A stretch of DNA of 42,398 bases, taken from Negativicutes bacterium (GTDB taxonomy: Bacteria; Bacillota_C; Negativicutes; Sporomusales_B; JARLHX01). Both the position numbers and the translations under genes were made by a program. Of the stretch, positions 1 to 7,789 are shown piece by piece. The notes beneath the pieces were generated by a model. The model was given only the letters and a program-made list of their open reading frames with translations. It was not told where the DNA came from and made no database searches. The first letter of the stretch is position 1, and the number at the start of each line of letters is the position of its first letter. The stretch covers positions 1 through 42,398 of the forward strand of contig JARLHY010000113.1 in NCBI GenBank assembly GCA_031292015.1, written 5' to 3'.

Positions 1-111
1 ACAGGCTACAATCAGGGCAACAAATGCATGAAGGCGGACTTTCATAATCAGGAAAACGATTAATGCGATAGAAACAAGCAGGACCGCTAACATTGCTCCA
101 CTAGTACCCAT
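1..111 (-). CDS. GntP-family gluconate/organic acid permease, N-terminal part
   Basis: Only the first 37 codons are inside the window; the gene runs off the left edge. The start ATG at 111 is preceded by a perfect AGGAGG with 6 nt spacing. The visible residues form one hydrophobic helix, a Lys/Arg pair and then LHAFVALIV. That is the usual opening of GntP-type permeases (a first membrane helix, then K-x-K/R-L-HPFVALL). Members of the family import gluconate and related hydroxy acids with protons. It is the last visible gene of the minus-strand acid-sugar operon, 84 bp after the LarA-like gene, so it probably brings in that pathway's substrate. The family call rests on a short stretch. Confidence 0.7.
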   Translation of the reverse strand, partial: MGTSGAMLAVLLVSIALIVFLIMKVRLHAFVALIVAC

Positions 112-195
112 AACTAACCTCCTAAATTTATGATGAAATCAGCTTTGCGAACCGAACCGGCCTGACGGATCACCCCCTTCCAGTGAACTGCCTGT

Positions 196-1470
196 TTATT
201 TCTTTATGATCGGCAGCATGTCCGGGGCGTGGGTCAGCACCGTGACCCGGGCGCCGGCGCCCTTCTCAGCCAGGGCCGCATCCAGTGCCGCCTGAATCGA
301 CTCGAAGGATTTGAAGCCAAGGGTCGCTGCGTCTTTCGCGCAGATGCCGCTGGAAACGATATACACCGACTCCCGTTCCTTCACCTGAGCCCAGGCGATG
401 GCCAGCGCCGCCGCGACCTCGTCCTGCACCTGTCCGCACGACACCGCGTCCCGCAGATCGCAGGCCGTTTTATGGGTTACCTCCAGGATGTCCTTATGCA
501 TCACCGCCACACCTTCGTAGCAGGGAGTGGCAATAATGATGATCCCGCCGGCCTTGACGGCAAGGTCGGAAGGGTACAGCGTCTTGTGGGCCTGCCAGAA
601 CTCCAGGTCGCATGGATGCGAACTGGCAAGAACGATGTCGGCTTCTTCGGCGATCTCGATCGAGTAGACTTGCTGCGCCAGTTTGACCCCTTCGTCGAAG
701 GCCTCGACCACATCGCCGTAGAATGCTCCCACCACTTCGCCGTAGCGGTTGAGAACCGTGTTGAAGATGGTGTTCAGGCCGACACTGCGGGCAATGGAGT
801 TGAGTTCCTGCCGCACCGGGTTATCTACTGCCCCGAGATATGAGCGCGGCGCCCGAACGCTCAGAAGATGCGTTTCGGCCGTGGTCTGCTCGCCGGAGAT
901 GCCGGGCTGGACAATCTTGGCCCCGCCGGCAAAACCTGGGATATGATGGGGCACAATGCTGCCGACCCCGATTTTAAAGTCGGCTTCATAAGTTTCCTTA
1001 TTCACCGTGACCTTGGTGCCGTTGGCAGTGGTGCCGAGATCAACCAGCACCTTCGGGTCGAGATAGTCGTGATTTTTGATGACGATCCGCTTGACCACTT
1101 CCGCCCCGAACTTCACCACGATTTCCTCGTCAGTCATAAAGCGGTGGGTTCCCAGGGCAATGATCAGCGTGATCTGGGAATCCTTGACCCCGGCTGCGTT
1201 CAGTTCGTCCAGCAGCACCGGCATGATCTTCTCGGTGGGGGTCATCCGGGTGTTGTCGTCAGCCACAATAACGACATTTTTTGCGCCCTTGGCCAGTTCC
1301 CGCAGCGGCTTACTGCCGATGGGGCTGTTCATCGCCCGAAGACATTCGGCCCGGACGTTGGCGACCGGAGGCACGTCTTTCGGCGAAAATACGCCGATCA
1401 GGCTGCTTGTGGGAATGCTGGCTTCCATCGTCTCCTTGCCGAATGGCAGCGTTACTTTCGTTTTGCTCAA
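196..1470 (-). CDS. LarA-family nickel-pincer hydroxyacid racemase/epimerase
   Basis: This 424-residue protein belongs to the lactate racemase LarA family (DUF2088), which racemises or epimerises the alpha carbon of 2-hydroxyacids using a nickel-pincer nucleotide. Residues matching the L. plantarum active site are visible: R75 in DDNTR, H109 in GTHR, H175/H176 in VPHH, K185 in GGAK (the lysine that holds the cofactor) and H201 in AETH. The start is TTG, with AAGGAG upstream. The cofactor makers LarB, LarC and LarE are not in the window. The neighbouring GntP permease, FGGY kinase, aldolase and dehydrogenase argue against plain lactate as substrate. Some LarA homologues are known to act on other hydroxyacids, including gluconate at C2. 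The substrate here is unknown. Confidence 0.9.
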   Translation of the reverse strand: MSKTKVTLPFGKETMEASIPTSSLIGVFSPKDVPPVANVRAECLRAMNSPIGSKPLRELAKGAKNVVIVADDNTRMTPTEKIMPVLLDELNAAGVKDSQITLIIALGTHRFMTDEEIVVKFGAEVVKRIVIKNHDYLDPKVLVDLGTTANGTKVTVNKETYEADFKIGVGSIVPHHIPGFAGGAKIVQPGISGEQTTAETHLLSVRAPRSYLGAVDNPVRQELNSIARSVGLNTIFNTVLNRYGEVVGAFYGDVVEAFDEGVKLAQQVYSIEIAEEADIVLASSHPCDLEFWQAHKTLYPSDLAVKAGGIIIIATPCYEGVAVMHKDILEVTHKTACDLRDAVSCGQVQDEVAAALAIAWAQVKERESVYIVSSGICAKDAATLGFKSFESIQAALDAALAEKGAGARVTVLTHAPDMLPIIKK

Positions 1471-1549
1471 AATCAGTCAGCTCCTTATAAAATACTATTT
1501 TCTTCCCGGCGGTCCGTCCGCCTGCGGCGCGTTTCCCCCGGGGCAATCC

Positions 1550-3061
1550 TTACAGCGGAGCGCGGAACAGCTCGTAGATCTGCTGCTGGTTGAGGGCGTT
1601 GTACAGGCTGTCCTTGCGCCGGAACAACTGGCGGTATTTCTCGACACTGATGGCGTCCGGCTCATAGCGCCTCGGCTCATCCGGCGTGATGGTATGGAAG
1701 GCTTCCGAATAATCTTTGTAAATTCCCAGCGTCACCGCGGCGCTCATCAGCGCTCCCAGCGACGACGCCTCGTTGTTGTCGTAACGGACCACCGTTTTGG
1801 CAAAAGCGTCGGCCTGCATCCGGTTGAACAGGTCGAAAGACGTCAGCCCGCCGGCAACGCTCACTACCGAGATATCTCCCACCAGATTCTCCAACAGCGA
1901 CAGATTGTGGGCGATTTCCAGCGAAATTCCCTCAAGGATGGCCCGGCTGAAATCGCTGCGGCGCGACCCCAGCGACAAATTGAAAAACATTCCCTTGGCC
2001 ATGGGGTTCCAGTAAGGGGCGGCGCTGCCTTCGAAATGAGTCAGCATCATGACCCCGTTGGCCCCCAGCGGCGAAGCGGCAGCCTCCTGGTTCATCAGCA
2101 GATAGGCGTCGTCGCCCTCGGGATAAAACTGCTCCTTAAACCAGCGATGAATAGCACCGGTATTGAATATGCCCGCTTCGGCGATCCACTTGCCGGGTAC
2201 GGCGGCGGCACTGCACAGCGTCCGGCAGTTGTCGTCGAACTGAGGTTTCTCCGAATAGGCGATGACGAACGAACCGGTTCCGGTGTTGGCTTCGGCGTAG
2301 CCTGGCCGCAAAATGTTCAGAGCCAGCGCCGCGCACTGCTGATCGCCCCCGCCGATTACCACCGGTGTTCCGGGTGCCAGCCCGACAGCGGCGGCCAGCC
2401 GGTTGTCCAGATAGCCAACCACCGACCCCGGGGGGCGAAGGTCGGCCAGCAGTGAGGGGGAAATCCCGGTCAAGCGCAGCAAGTCCTCATCCCAGGAAAA
2501 TGTGTTGATATTCATCAGCATCGTCCGGCAGGCCTGGGTCCAGTCGGTGGTGTACGCACCTGTCAGCAGATACACCACATAATCCTGAACGCCCAGAAGC
2601 TTATGGGCTCTGGCATAGAGCTCCGGCCGCTCAGTCTTCAGCCACATCATTTTCGGTGCCGAGAAATAGGGGTCCACCCTCAGGCCGGTCCGGCGGTAAA
2701 TGTCGCTTAAATTCATCTGCCCGAGCAATTGGCCGCACGCGGCGACACTGCGTTTATCCTGCCACATGATGGCGTTGTGCAGCGGCTCCCCGTCCCGGTC
2801 GACTGGGATCACCGAAGCGCGCTGGGAGGTAACCGCGATGGCGTCAATATGGATATTCTTACTGCCGACAAACTCTCCCGCCTTTTGCAGCGTCGCCTGC
2901 AGGGCCCCTTTCCAGCTGGCCGGGTTTTGTTCCACCTGGTTGTCCCGGCCAAACTCCGAATGATACTCGGTGGCCGACCGGTGGAGCAAGTGTCCCACCT
3001 TGTCGTACAACATGGTCTTCAGACTCGATGTCCCGACATCCACCACCAGTATATGTTCCAT
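1550..3061 (-). CDS. FGGY-family carbohydrate kinase
   Basis: This 503-residue protein has the normal length of an FGGY sugar kinase. Near the N-terminus is the phosphate-binding motif DVGTSSLKT. The middle has GGGDQQCAALALN and a GTGSFVIA stretch, and the C-terminal half has SVAGGLTSFDLFNRMQADAF, typical of the FGGY ATP-side domain. It should phosphorylate a polyol, ketose or related compound with ATP. The substrate cannot be read from sequence. I chose the ATG at 3061 because DVGTSS should lie about 10 residues in and GGGGG lies upstream; an ATG at 3067 and a GTG at 3088 are in frame. It sits between the aldolase and the LarA-like gene. Confidence 0.88.
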   Translation of the reverse strand: MEHILVVDVGTSSLKTMLYDKVGHLLHRSATEYHSEFGRDNQVEQNPASWKGALQATLQKAGEFVGSKNIHIDAIAVTSQRASVIPVDRDGEPLHNAIMWQDKRSVAACGQLLGQMNLSDIYRRTGLRVDPYFSAPKMMWLKTERPELYARAHKLLGVQDYVVYLLTGAYTTDWTQACRTMLMNINTFSWDEDLLRLTGISPSLLADLRPPGSVVGYLDNRLAAAVGLAPGTPVVIGGGDQQCAALALNILRPGYAEANTGTGSFVIAYSEKPQFDDNCRTLCSAAAVPGKWIAEAGIFNTGAIHRWFKEQFYPEGDDAYLLMNQEAAASPLGANGVMMLTHFEGSAAPYWNPMAKGMFFNLSLGSRRSDFSRAILEGISLEIAHNLSLLENLVGDISVVSVAGGLTSFDLFNRMQADAFAKTVVRYDNNEASSLGALMSAAVTLGIYKDYSEAFHTITPDEPRRYEPDAISVEKYRQLFRRKDSLYNALNQQQIYELFRAPL

Positions 3062-3119
3062 CTCCATCCCCCATTTCGGTAGCCGCACTCATCGGAATAT
3101 TGTGAATACTTGCACGAGG

Positions 3120-3146
3120 ATGTTCCCGGCTCGTCGCCGGGAACAT
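3120..3146 (-). other. Intercistronic RNA hairpin
   Basis: A perfect 11-bp stem (ATGTTCCCGGC / GCCGGGAACAT) with a 5-nt loop lies between the aldolase stop and the kinase start. No T-run follows on the minus strand, so it is not a normal terminator. It could stabilise or help process the upstream part of the operon mRNA. Confidence 0.5.
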
Positions 3147-3164
3147 CACTGGCTCAGGCCTGCG

Positions 3165-4001
3165 TCAGCCAGCCCGAAACATCGTCGCATATTTACGCAC
3201 CACTTCTTTGACATAGCCCACTTCTTTCAGGCTCACCTGGGAAAAGTGGGGCCGGTCCCCGCCGGACAGCAGACGCTGGAGCTGCTCCAGCGTGTAGACC
3301 GAAATTTCGGTGTTGACGTTGATTTTGGCGATCCCGTTGGCGATACACTCCCGGACGATAGCCTCCGGCGTACCTGATCCCCCGTGCAGCACCAGCGGGA
3401 TATCGACAACCTCGGCAATCTGTTTCAGCACTCCGATATCCACCTTCGGCGTCCCTTTATACATCCCGTGAACCGTACCGATGGAAACAGCCAGGGCGTC
3501 GATTCCGGTAGCCGCCACAAACTGGCTGGCCTGCTGCGGGTTGGTGTAAATCTCCTTGGCCGCCTCTTCGTTGGAAAACTCCCCGCCGGCCAAAGCTCCC
3601 AGCTCCGCCTCCACGCTCACCCCCGCGGCCCGGGCGATCTTCACGATCTGCGCGGTCTTCGCCGTATTCTCGGCCAGCGGCAGCGCCGAACCGTCGTACA
3701 TCACCGAGGTAAAGCCGGCCGCGATGGCCCGGACGATGGTATCAAACGATTTGCAGTGATCCAGATGCAGCACCACCGGAATACCGGCTTTGTCGGCCAT
3801 AATCCGGACCAGGGCCGAGACCTCGGCCAGCTCCATGTTCGGCAGGTAATTTTCGCCGAACGCCACGATGGTGGGAAAGCCCGCCTCCCGGCCGGCCTCG
3901 ATCACACCGCGGATCGTCTCGTAATTGTAGACATTGAACGAACCCACGGCGTATTTTTCCCGCCGGGCCGTTCCCAGCACCTCGGAAAGGTTGGTCATCA
4001 T
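3165..4001 (-). CDS. Class II fructose/tagatose-bisphosphate aldolase family protein
   Basis: This 278-residue protein is a zinc-dependent class II aldolase of the FbaA/GatY/KbaY family, which cleaves ketose (bis)phosphates to dihydroxyacetone phosphate and an aldehyde. Visible catalytic and metal residues are D81-H82 in HLDHCKS, E133 in EAELG, H178 in GTVHG and H206 in VLHGGSG, followed by the phosphate-binding NVNTE. The start ATG at 4001 overlaps the dehydrogenase stop as ATGA, so the two genes are translationally coupled. Its place beside a kinase suggests it splits the phosphorylated product of this pathway rather than serving glycolysis. The exact substrate is not known. Confidence 0.9.
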   Translation of the reverse strand: MMTNLSEVLGTARREKYAVGSFNVYNYETIRGVIEAGREAGFPTIVAFGENYLPNMELAEVSALVRIMADKAGIPVVLHLDHCKSFDTIVRAIAAGFTSVMYDGSALPLAENTAKTAQIVKIARAAGVSVEAELGALAGGEFSNEEAAKEIYTNPQQASQFVAATGIDALAVSIGTVHGMYKGTPKVDIGVLKQIAEVVDIPLVLHGGSGTPEAIVRECIANGIAKINVNTEISVYTLEQLQRLLSGGDRPHFSQVSLKEVGYVKEVVRKYATMFRAG

Positions 4002-5095
4002 CCTCTGACACCTGCCAGCCAAGTCTTGAACTCCGGCCGCTCCAGCACTTCGCGGTTGATAACGAAACGGGGTTTGCCGCCGCTGAGCAGCTTGTAGATA
4101 TCCTCCATCAGAATCTCCGGCGAGCGGGTGAGCGCCTCTCTGGTGGTTCCGGCAATATGGGTGGTTAATGTCACATTGTCCAGCGTCAAGAGCTCGTTGT
4201 CCGGCTTGATCGGCTCAAAACCGAAGACATCAAGACCGGCGCCGGCGATTTTCTTCGCCTTCAGTGCCTCGATCAGCGCCTGCTCGTCCACAAGCCCGGC
4301 CCGGGCGGTGTTGATCAGATAAGAGGTCGGTTTCATCAGCGCCAGTTCCTTGGCCCCGACCATGTTCTTGGTGCTTTCGCTCATCCGGGCGTGAAGACTG
4401 ATGAAATCGCTCTCTTTGAACAGCGTCTCCTTGTCCACCAGCACGCAGCCGGCTTCCCGCACGGCATCGGCGTCAACGAAAGGATCGTAAACCAGCCGGT
4501 TGACCCCGAAACCCGACAATTTCTCGGCCAGCAGCCGGCCGATATAGCCAAAGCCGACAATACCGATCTTCTTGCCCTTGAGCTCAGGCACCCAGTCCGA
4601 ATTGGAAAACTCCTTGCGCCACTGGCCGTTCTTGATGGCATAGTGGGCTCTGGCGATATTGCGGCACTCCGACAACATCAGGCCTACAGCAAAATCGGAA
4701 ACCGCCTCGGCGTTGCGTCCTTCGATATTAAAAACCACAATGCCCCGCTTCGTCGCTTCTTCGACATTGACATTCTCCAGTCCGGCCCGGGAAACGCCGG
4801 CGATCCGCAGTTTGGGCATGGCGTCAAACACTTTGGAGGAAATGGGCACGAAAAGCCCGGCCAACATCTCGGCGGCCTGCCCATGCTCTAAGATCAGGGC
4901 ATCCACCGTCTCGATCTCCGGCCCCTTCTTTTCTACCTCCAGGCGACGGGCCTGAAGCTGTTGCCAGTTGGGTTCCCAATCACCCACCTTGGCATCCTCG
5001 ACGAAATCCCCCAGAAACTTGTCGGCCGCGGCTTTAAACTCGCTGCCGACGATCATCGCATCCCCGAGAAGTATGGTCTTCAACTTTTTCCCCAT
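3998..5095 (-). CDS. D-isomer-specific 2-hydroxyacid dehydrogenase (SerA-like)
   Basis: This 365-residue NAD(P)-dependent dehydrogenase resembles phosphoglycerate dehydrogenase and its sugar-acid relatives. The Rossmann motif GFGYIG is at 181-186. The family's catalytic triad is present: R265 in NTARAG, E294 in GFEP and H313 in THIAGTT. There is no C-terminal ACT domain, unlike many biosynthetic SerA proteins. The start at 5095 has AGGAAG about 8 nt upstream. It is the first gene of the minus-strand operon and is coupled to the aldolase by an ATGA overlap. It probably interconverts a 2-hydroxy and a 2-keto acid in the same pathway as the LarA-like enzyme. Confidence 0.88.
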   Translation of the reverse strand: MGKKLKTILLGDAMIVGSEFKAAADKFLGDFVEDAKVGDWEPNWQQLQARRLEVEKKGPEIETVDALILEHGQAAEMLAGLFVPISSKVFDAMPKLRIAGVSRAGLENVNVEEATKRGIVVFNIEGRNAEAVSDFAVGLMLSECRNIARAHYAIKNGQWRKEFSNSDWVPELKGKKIGIVGFGYIGRLLAEKLSGFGVNRLVYDPFVDADAVREAGCVLVDKETLFKESDFISLHARMSESTKNMVGAKELALMKPTSYLINTARAGLVDEQALIEALKAKKIAGAGLDVFGFEPIKPDNELLTLDNVTLTTHIAGTTREALTRSPEILMEDIYKLLSGGKPRFVINREVLERPEFKTWLAGVRG

Positions 5096-5168
5096 AAACT
5101 ACTTCCTTTCTGCTGTCAGCTAAAATTAAGAGAGACTCTGCCTGTCCGCCGCTGCAATCATGCGCCGT

Positions 5169-5184
5169 CAGTAATTTTACTACT
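5169..5184. promoter_or_regulatory. Candidate operator, copy 1
   Basis: CAGTAATTTTACTACT contains the perfect palindrome AGTAA-TT-TTACT. An identical 16-mer starts 31 bp further on (about three helical turns). It lies about 90 bp upstream of the dehydrogenase start, in the divergent region shared with the chemoreceptor gene. No regulator gene is visible next to it. Confidence 0.55.
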
Positions 5185-5199
5185 AAGGTATGTTTGCGA

Positions 5200-5215
5200 C
5201 AGTAATTTTACTACT
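5200..5215. promoter_or_regulatory. Candidate operator, copy 2
   Basis: This is the second exact copy of CAGTAATTTTACTACT. A following G extends it so that CAGTA...TACTG also pairs. The two-site arrangement suggests a dimeric repressor or activator controlling the acid-sugar operon. Between here and the chemoreceptor start the region also holds GC-rich pairing sequences at about 5324-5354 with no obvious role. Confidence 0.55.
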
Positions 5216-5400
5216 GTAATATTTCTTGGTCCTATCGCCGAATCCTGCAGAATCATTCGCTTTTCCGGAAATAACTTCTCAGCTGGTATTTACTGTGTTT
5301 TGCCCTTTATTTTTAGCTTTTGCGGGCCGCCTGCGGCCGCTGATCCCGGCCGGAAAAAATATCGGAATTATGATTTGTTTTGATAGGGTTTTACAAATAG

Positions 5401-5429
5401 TTTACGAATCTATTGATGTAAGATAACTA
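5401..5429 (+). promoter_or_regulatory. Possible sigma-A promoter of the chemoreceptor gene
   Basis: TTTACG and TAACTA are separated by 17 bp and lie about 60 bp upstream of the GTG start. The match to the consensus is only moderate. Confidence 0.35.
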
Positions 5430-5487
5430 TAAGCATCGAAGAATCAGCCGGCAATCGTTGATTTTTTTTAAAGAGGGGTGGTATCGA

Positions 5488-6342
5488 GTGAAACTGAGCG
5501 GAGAACTGGCTGCCAAGATCGTTGCCTTCATTCTCCAGCAGACCAATTACCATACCATTGTCTGCGACACCAGCGGCACGATTATCGCGGATTCCGCCGG
5601 AAAGCGCGTGGGTGTCGTGCACGCCGGCTCCAGAACGATTATGACCACCGACGCGGACTCCTACATTGTCAGCGAAGAAGAAGCGGCAGCCTCCGGCGGC
5701 AGTGTCAAGCCCGGCGTCAATCTTGCCATCAAGGACAACGGCGAAAAAATCGGTTCCTTCGGTATCGCCGGGAAACAGGAAATTGTCGAGCCCATCGTCA
5801 AAATCGCCTCAGGCCTGGTGATCGCCGAACTTCGGGAGCAGGAGAAGGCCCAGGCCATAAAGCAGCAGGTCCGGGAAATGTATCAAGCCCTTGAGCAGGC
5901 CGCCGCCGCCACTCAGCAGCTGTCGGCGTCATCCCAGCAGCTTGAGGCTTCAAGTCGGGAAACGTCCGATGTGGCCACAGGCGCTGCCGCGGAACTGGCC
6001 AATACCACCGAAATGCTGAACCTGATCAAACGCGTCGCCAAGCAAACCAATCTTCTCGGCTTAAACGCCGCCATCGAAGCCGCCCGGGCCGGCGAACACG
6101 GACGGGGCTTTTCGGTGGTCGCCGAGGAAGTCCGTAAACTGGCCGACGAAAGTACTCAATCGGTGGAAACCATCAATACCTTCCTCAAAAACTTCCACGC
6201 CTCCATACAGCAGGTGCAGGGCGGGGTTGAACAGAGTCATCTCATCATCCAGGAACAGGCCAAATCGACCCAGAATATCACCCGCATGGTAGAAGGCCTG
6301 CGCCAGGTCGGCCAGAATCTCCTGAACCTGGCCGCCAACTAG
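5488..6342 (+). CDS. Soluble methyl-accepting chemoreceptor with sugar-diacid-recognition domain
   Basis: This 284-residue protein has two parts. Residues 1 to about 115 resemble the putative sugar-diacid-recognition domain of CdaR-type regulators ([20 protein letters not shown], then [12 protein letters not shown]). Residues from about 150 to the end are an MCP signalling domain, with the conserved hairpin tip around [20 protein letters not shown] that contacts CheA and CheW. There is no membrane segment and no HAMP domain, so it should act in the cytoplasm. GTG at 5488 is chosen because AGAGGGGTGG lies about 8 nt upstream; an in-frame TTG at 5458 lacks such a site. Divergent placement from the acid-sugar operon suggests it senses that substrate or a metabolite of it. 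Confidence 0.88.
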   Translation: MKLSGELAAKIVAFILQQTNYHTIVCDTSGTIIADSAGKRVGVVHAGSRTIMTTDADSYIVSEEEAAASGGSVKPGVNLAIKDNGEKIGSFGIAGKQEIVEPIVKIASGLVIAELREQEKAQAIKQQVREMYQALEQAAAATQQLSASSQQLEASSRETSDVATGAAAELANTTEMLNLIKRVAKQTNLLGLNAAIEAARAGEHGRGFSVVAEEVRKLADESTQSVETINTFLKNFHASIQQVQGGVEQSHLIIQEQAKSTQNITRMVEGLRQVGQNLLNLAAN

Positions 6343-6380
6343 CGCCGGCCTTCAAAATGCGAAGTGTCATTGCAGACAAA

Positions 6381-6659
6381 AACCAGGCTAAGCCTAACAT
6401 AAGTAAGGAAAAACCCCTATTGGGGCCACGGGACAGGAAACGGGAGGGAATTTCCGCAGCGGGATTCGCCCATAGCCATGGATAAGCTCAACTAAGGCTC
6501 GGGTAAATTACCCGAGCCCAGTTTCACTAATATCCCCAGCCGTCGGCAGCTTCGCTGCCGGTAACGGTGTAGGATAGCATCCGTAGCGGAGGAACTTCCC
6601 TCCCGTTTCCCTACTTTGTCGTCACCCTGAACCAGGCTGCTCAGTCAGCCTGGTTTTAT
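6381..6659 (+). ncRNA. Candidate structured RNA or hairpin-rich repeat element
   Basis: No ORF fits this region. It can fold into one long branched structure. A 15-bp perfect arm at 6436-6450 pairs with 6596-6610. Inside are a perfect hairpin at about 6496-6518 (GGCTCGGGTAA / TTACCCGAGCC), a UUCG-type hairpin (CGGCAG / CTGCCG) at about 6544-6560 closed by CCGT / ACGG, and a CCAT/ATGG hairpin near 6471. A CCCCTATTGGGG hairpin precedes the big stem. The 3' end is a terminator on the plus strand. AACCAGGCT also occurs at the 5' end (6381) and could pair with the terminator's right arm. I do not recognise a known RNA family. A palindromic MITE/REP-type element is the main alternative. Confidence 0.5.
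6630..6659 (+). terminator. Rho-independent terminator
   Basis: A perfect 10-bp stem (AACCAGGCTG / CAGCCTGGTT) with a CTCAGT loop is followed by TTATT on the plus strand. It closes the structured element and lies just before the 3' end of the convergent membrane-protein gene. Confidence 0.75.
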
Positions 6660-7301
6660 TCATTCCTTATCGCAATCTTCGCGATCTTTCCTGTCCAGCG
6701 GCTTCATCGCCGGCTGGGGAAAAAGCGGCCCTGTCGCCGGATCGCTGGCATAAACGCGCCGGGAGCGCTGCTCCAGCTGCAGGATACCGATCAGCACCGC
6801 CCTTGCTGTAACGGCGATACCGATGATCAGGACAAAACTGTAGGTATGCTGCCAGTGATAGTATTTCAGGAAACCGAAGGCCATGAGCGCCGGAAAGAAA
6901 ACGAACGTTATGCTCCCTACCGTCACCGCGGCCCAGACCAGAAACTTCCTCCAGGAATGAGTGTATTGGTACACCAGCATCAGCGCCAGCGGCGTAACCG
7001 TGAGATCGTGGAAAAACGGGCTGGGCGAGAGAGGAAGTTCGCGGATGTCGTAACTCCACAGCACCATATTGTTCCCCACCAGATCCATCACAATCCTGCC
7101 TGTCGCCACGAACGAGCCGAACAGCAGGATCTGCGACAGGCGGCGCTTTTCCACCAGCCCCCACCAGATCAGGTACGCCACAGCGATCAGCACCACCAGA
7201 CTCCACCAGCGCGGCGAGAACAACACCTGGGTTTTCCAAAAACCGTAGGACAACTCCCACAAGGCGATCTTCAGTTCGTATATCATAGCCGCAGTGTCCA
7301 C
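6660..7301 (-). CDS. CBO0543-family membrane protein
   Basis: This 213-residue protein is mostly hydrophobic, with about five or six membrane helices and a charged C-terminal tail. The pattern WWGLVEKRRLSQILLFG, then a DLVG..MVLWSY segment, resembles the CBO0543 family of uncharacterised integral membrane proteins common in spore-forming Firmicutes. The start is GTG, with AGGAGG 6 nt upstream. It stands alone: upstream is a decayed region, and downstream it converges on the structured element. Function is unknown. Confidence 0.7.
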   Translation of the reverse strand: MDTAAMIYELKIALWELSYGFWKTQVLFSPRWWSLVVLIAVAYLIWWGLVEKRRLSQILLFGSFVATGRIVMDLVGNNMVLWSYDIRELPLSPSPFFHDLTVTPLALMLVYQYTHSWRKFLVWAAVTVGSITFVFFPALMAFGFLKYYHWQHTYSFVLIIGIAVTARAVLIGILQLEQRSRRVYASDPATGPLFPQPAMKPLDRKDREDCDKE

Positions 7302-7377
7302 AAGATCCTCCTTCGGACCGAAAAGCCCGGTTTGAGGTTTACTTCATGTTCACTATTCTATCCAAAGTCTGCGTCCG

Positions 7378-7599
7378 CTATGTCCCCGCCCGGCGGCCCG
7401 CTGATCCGCCGCTGCCTTTTTCGCCGCTTTCAGCCTTGTTCAGATCATGAATAATCCGGAGTCCCTCCAGAGTGAGAAAAGGTTCCACGACCATGATTTG
7501 TCGGGACTCGCGGGCAATAAGGTTGGCCAAGCCCCCTGTGGCTATCACCGTGGCATCACCGCTCAGTTCCTCTTCCATCCGGCCGGTGCGGCGCGGCAT
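7378..7599 (-). pseudogene. Remnant of coaX (type III pantothenate kinase), C-terminal piece
   Basis: The reading frame contains [12 protein letters not shown] and [17 protein letters not shown], the C-terminal signature of CoaX, the type III pantothenate kinase of coenzyme A synthesis. Only about the last 70 residues remain of a protein of roughly 255. The N-terminal ATP-binding half is missing. Upstream the sequence switches directly to a fragment of an unrelated gene. A functional enzyme is not possible from this piece. Confidence 0.75.
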
Positions 7600-7608
7600 A
7601 GTCCACCG

Positions 7609-7767
7609 TCACTTCAGTTTTTCGGCAATAAACAGGCCCGCCTGCTCCTCATTGCCGTCTTCGATCCTGGACCTGACCACACTGGGAATCCGGATCAATT
7701 GACAGGCAAAATCGACAACCTCGCTCTCTTTGATCGCCGCCAGTACCTTTGCGACCTTTTCCTCCAT
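7609..7767 (-). pseudogene. N-terminal remnant of an M20-family peptidase/deacylase
   Basis: Fifty-two codons start at an ATG with GGAGG 8 nt upstream and end at a TGA. The peptide (VVDFACQLIRIPSVV, then GNEEQAGLFIAEKLK) is the classic opening of M20 metallopeptidases of the ArgE/DapE/CPG2 type. The family's normal length is about 380-400 residues, so nearly all of the catalytic domain is gone. It follows the symporter gene by 22 bp and was probably its operon partner before a deletion fused it to the coaX remnant. Confidence 0.75.
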
Positions 7768-7789
7768 CAGTCAAACCTCCCCACAAGTG

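Noticed and set aside
1076..2455. A 459-codon plus-strand open frame across the LarA-kinase junction
   Set aside because: Antisense to two well-supported genes; composition and lack of motifs mark it as a shadow.
5324..5354. GC-rich inverted repeats (GCGGCCGC, GGCCGG) in the divergent gap
   Set aside because: Stems are short and overlapping, no T-run suits either flanking gene, and no regulatory role can be supported.
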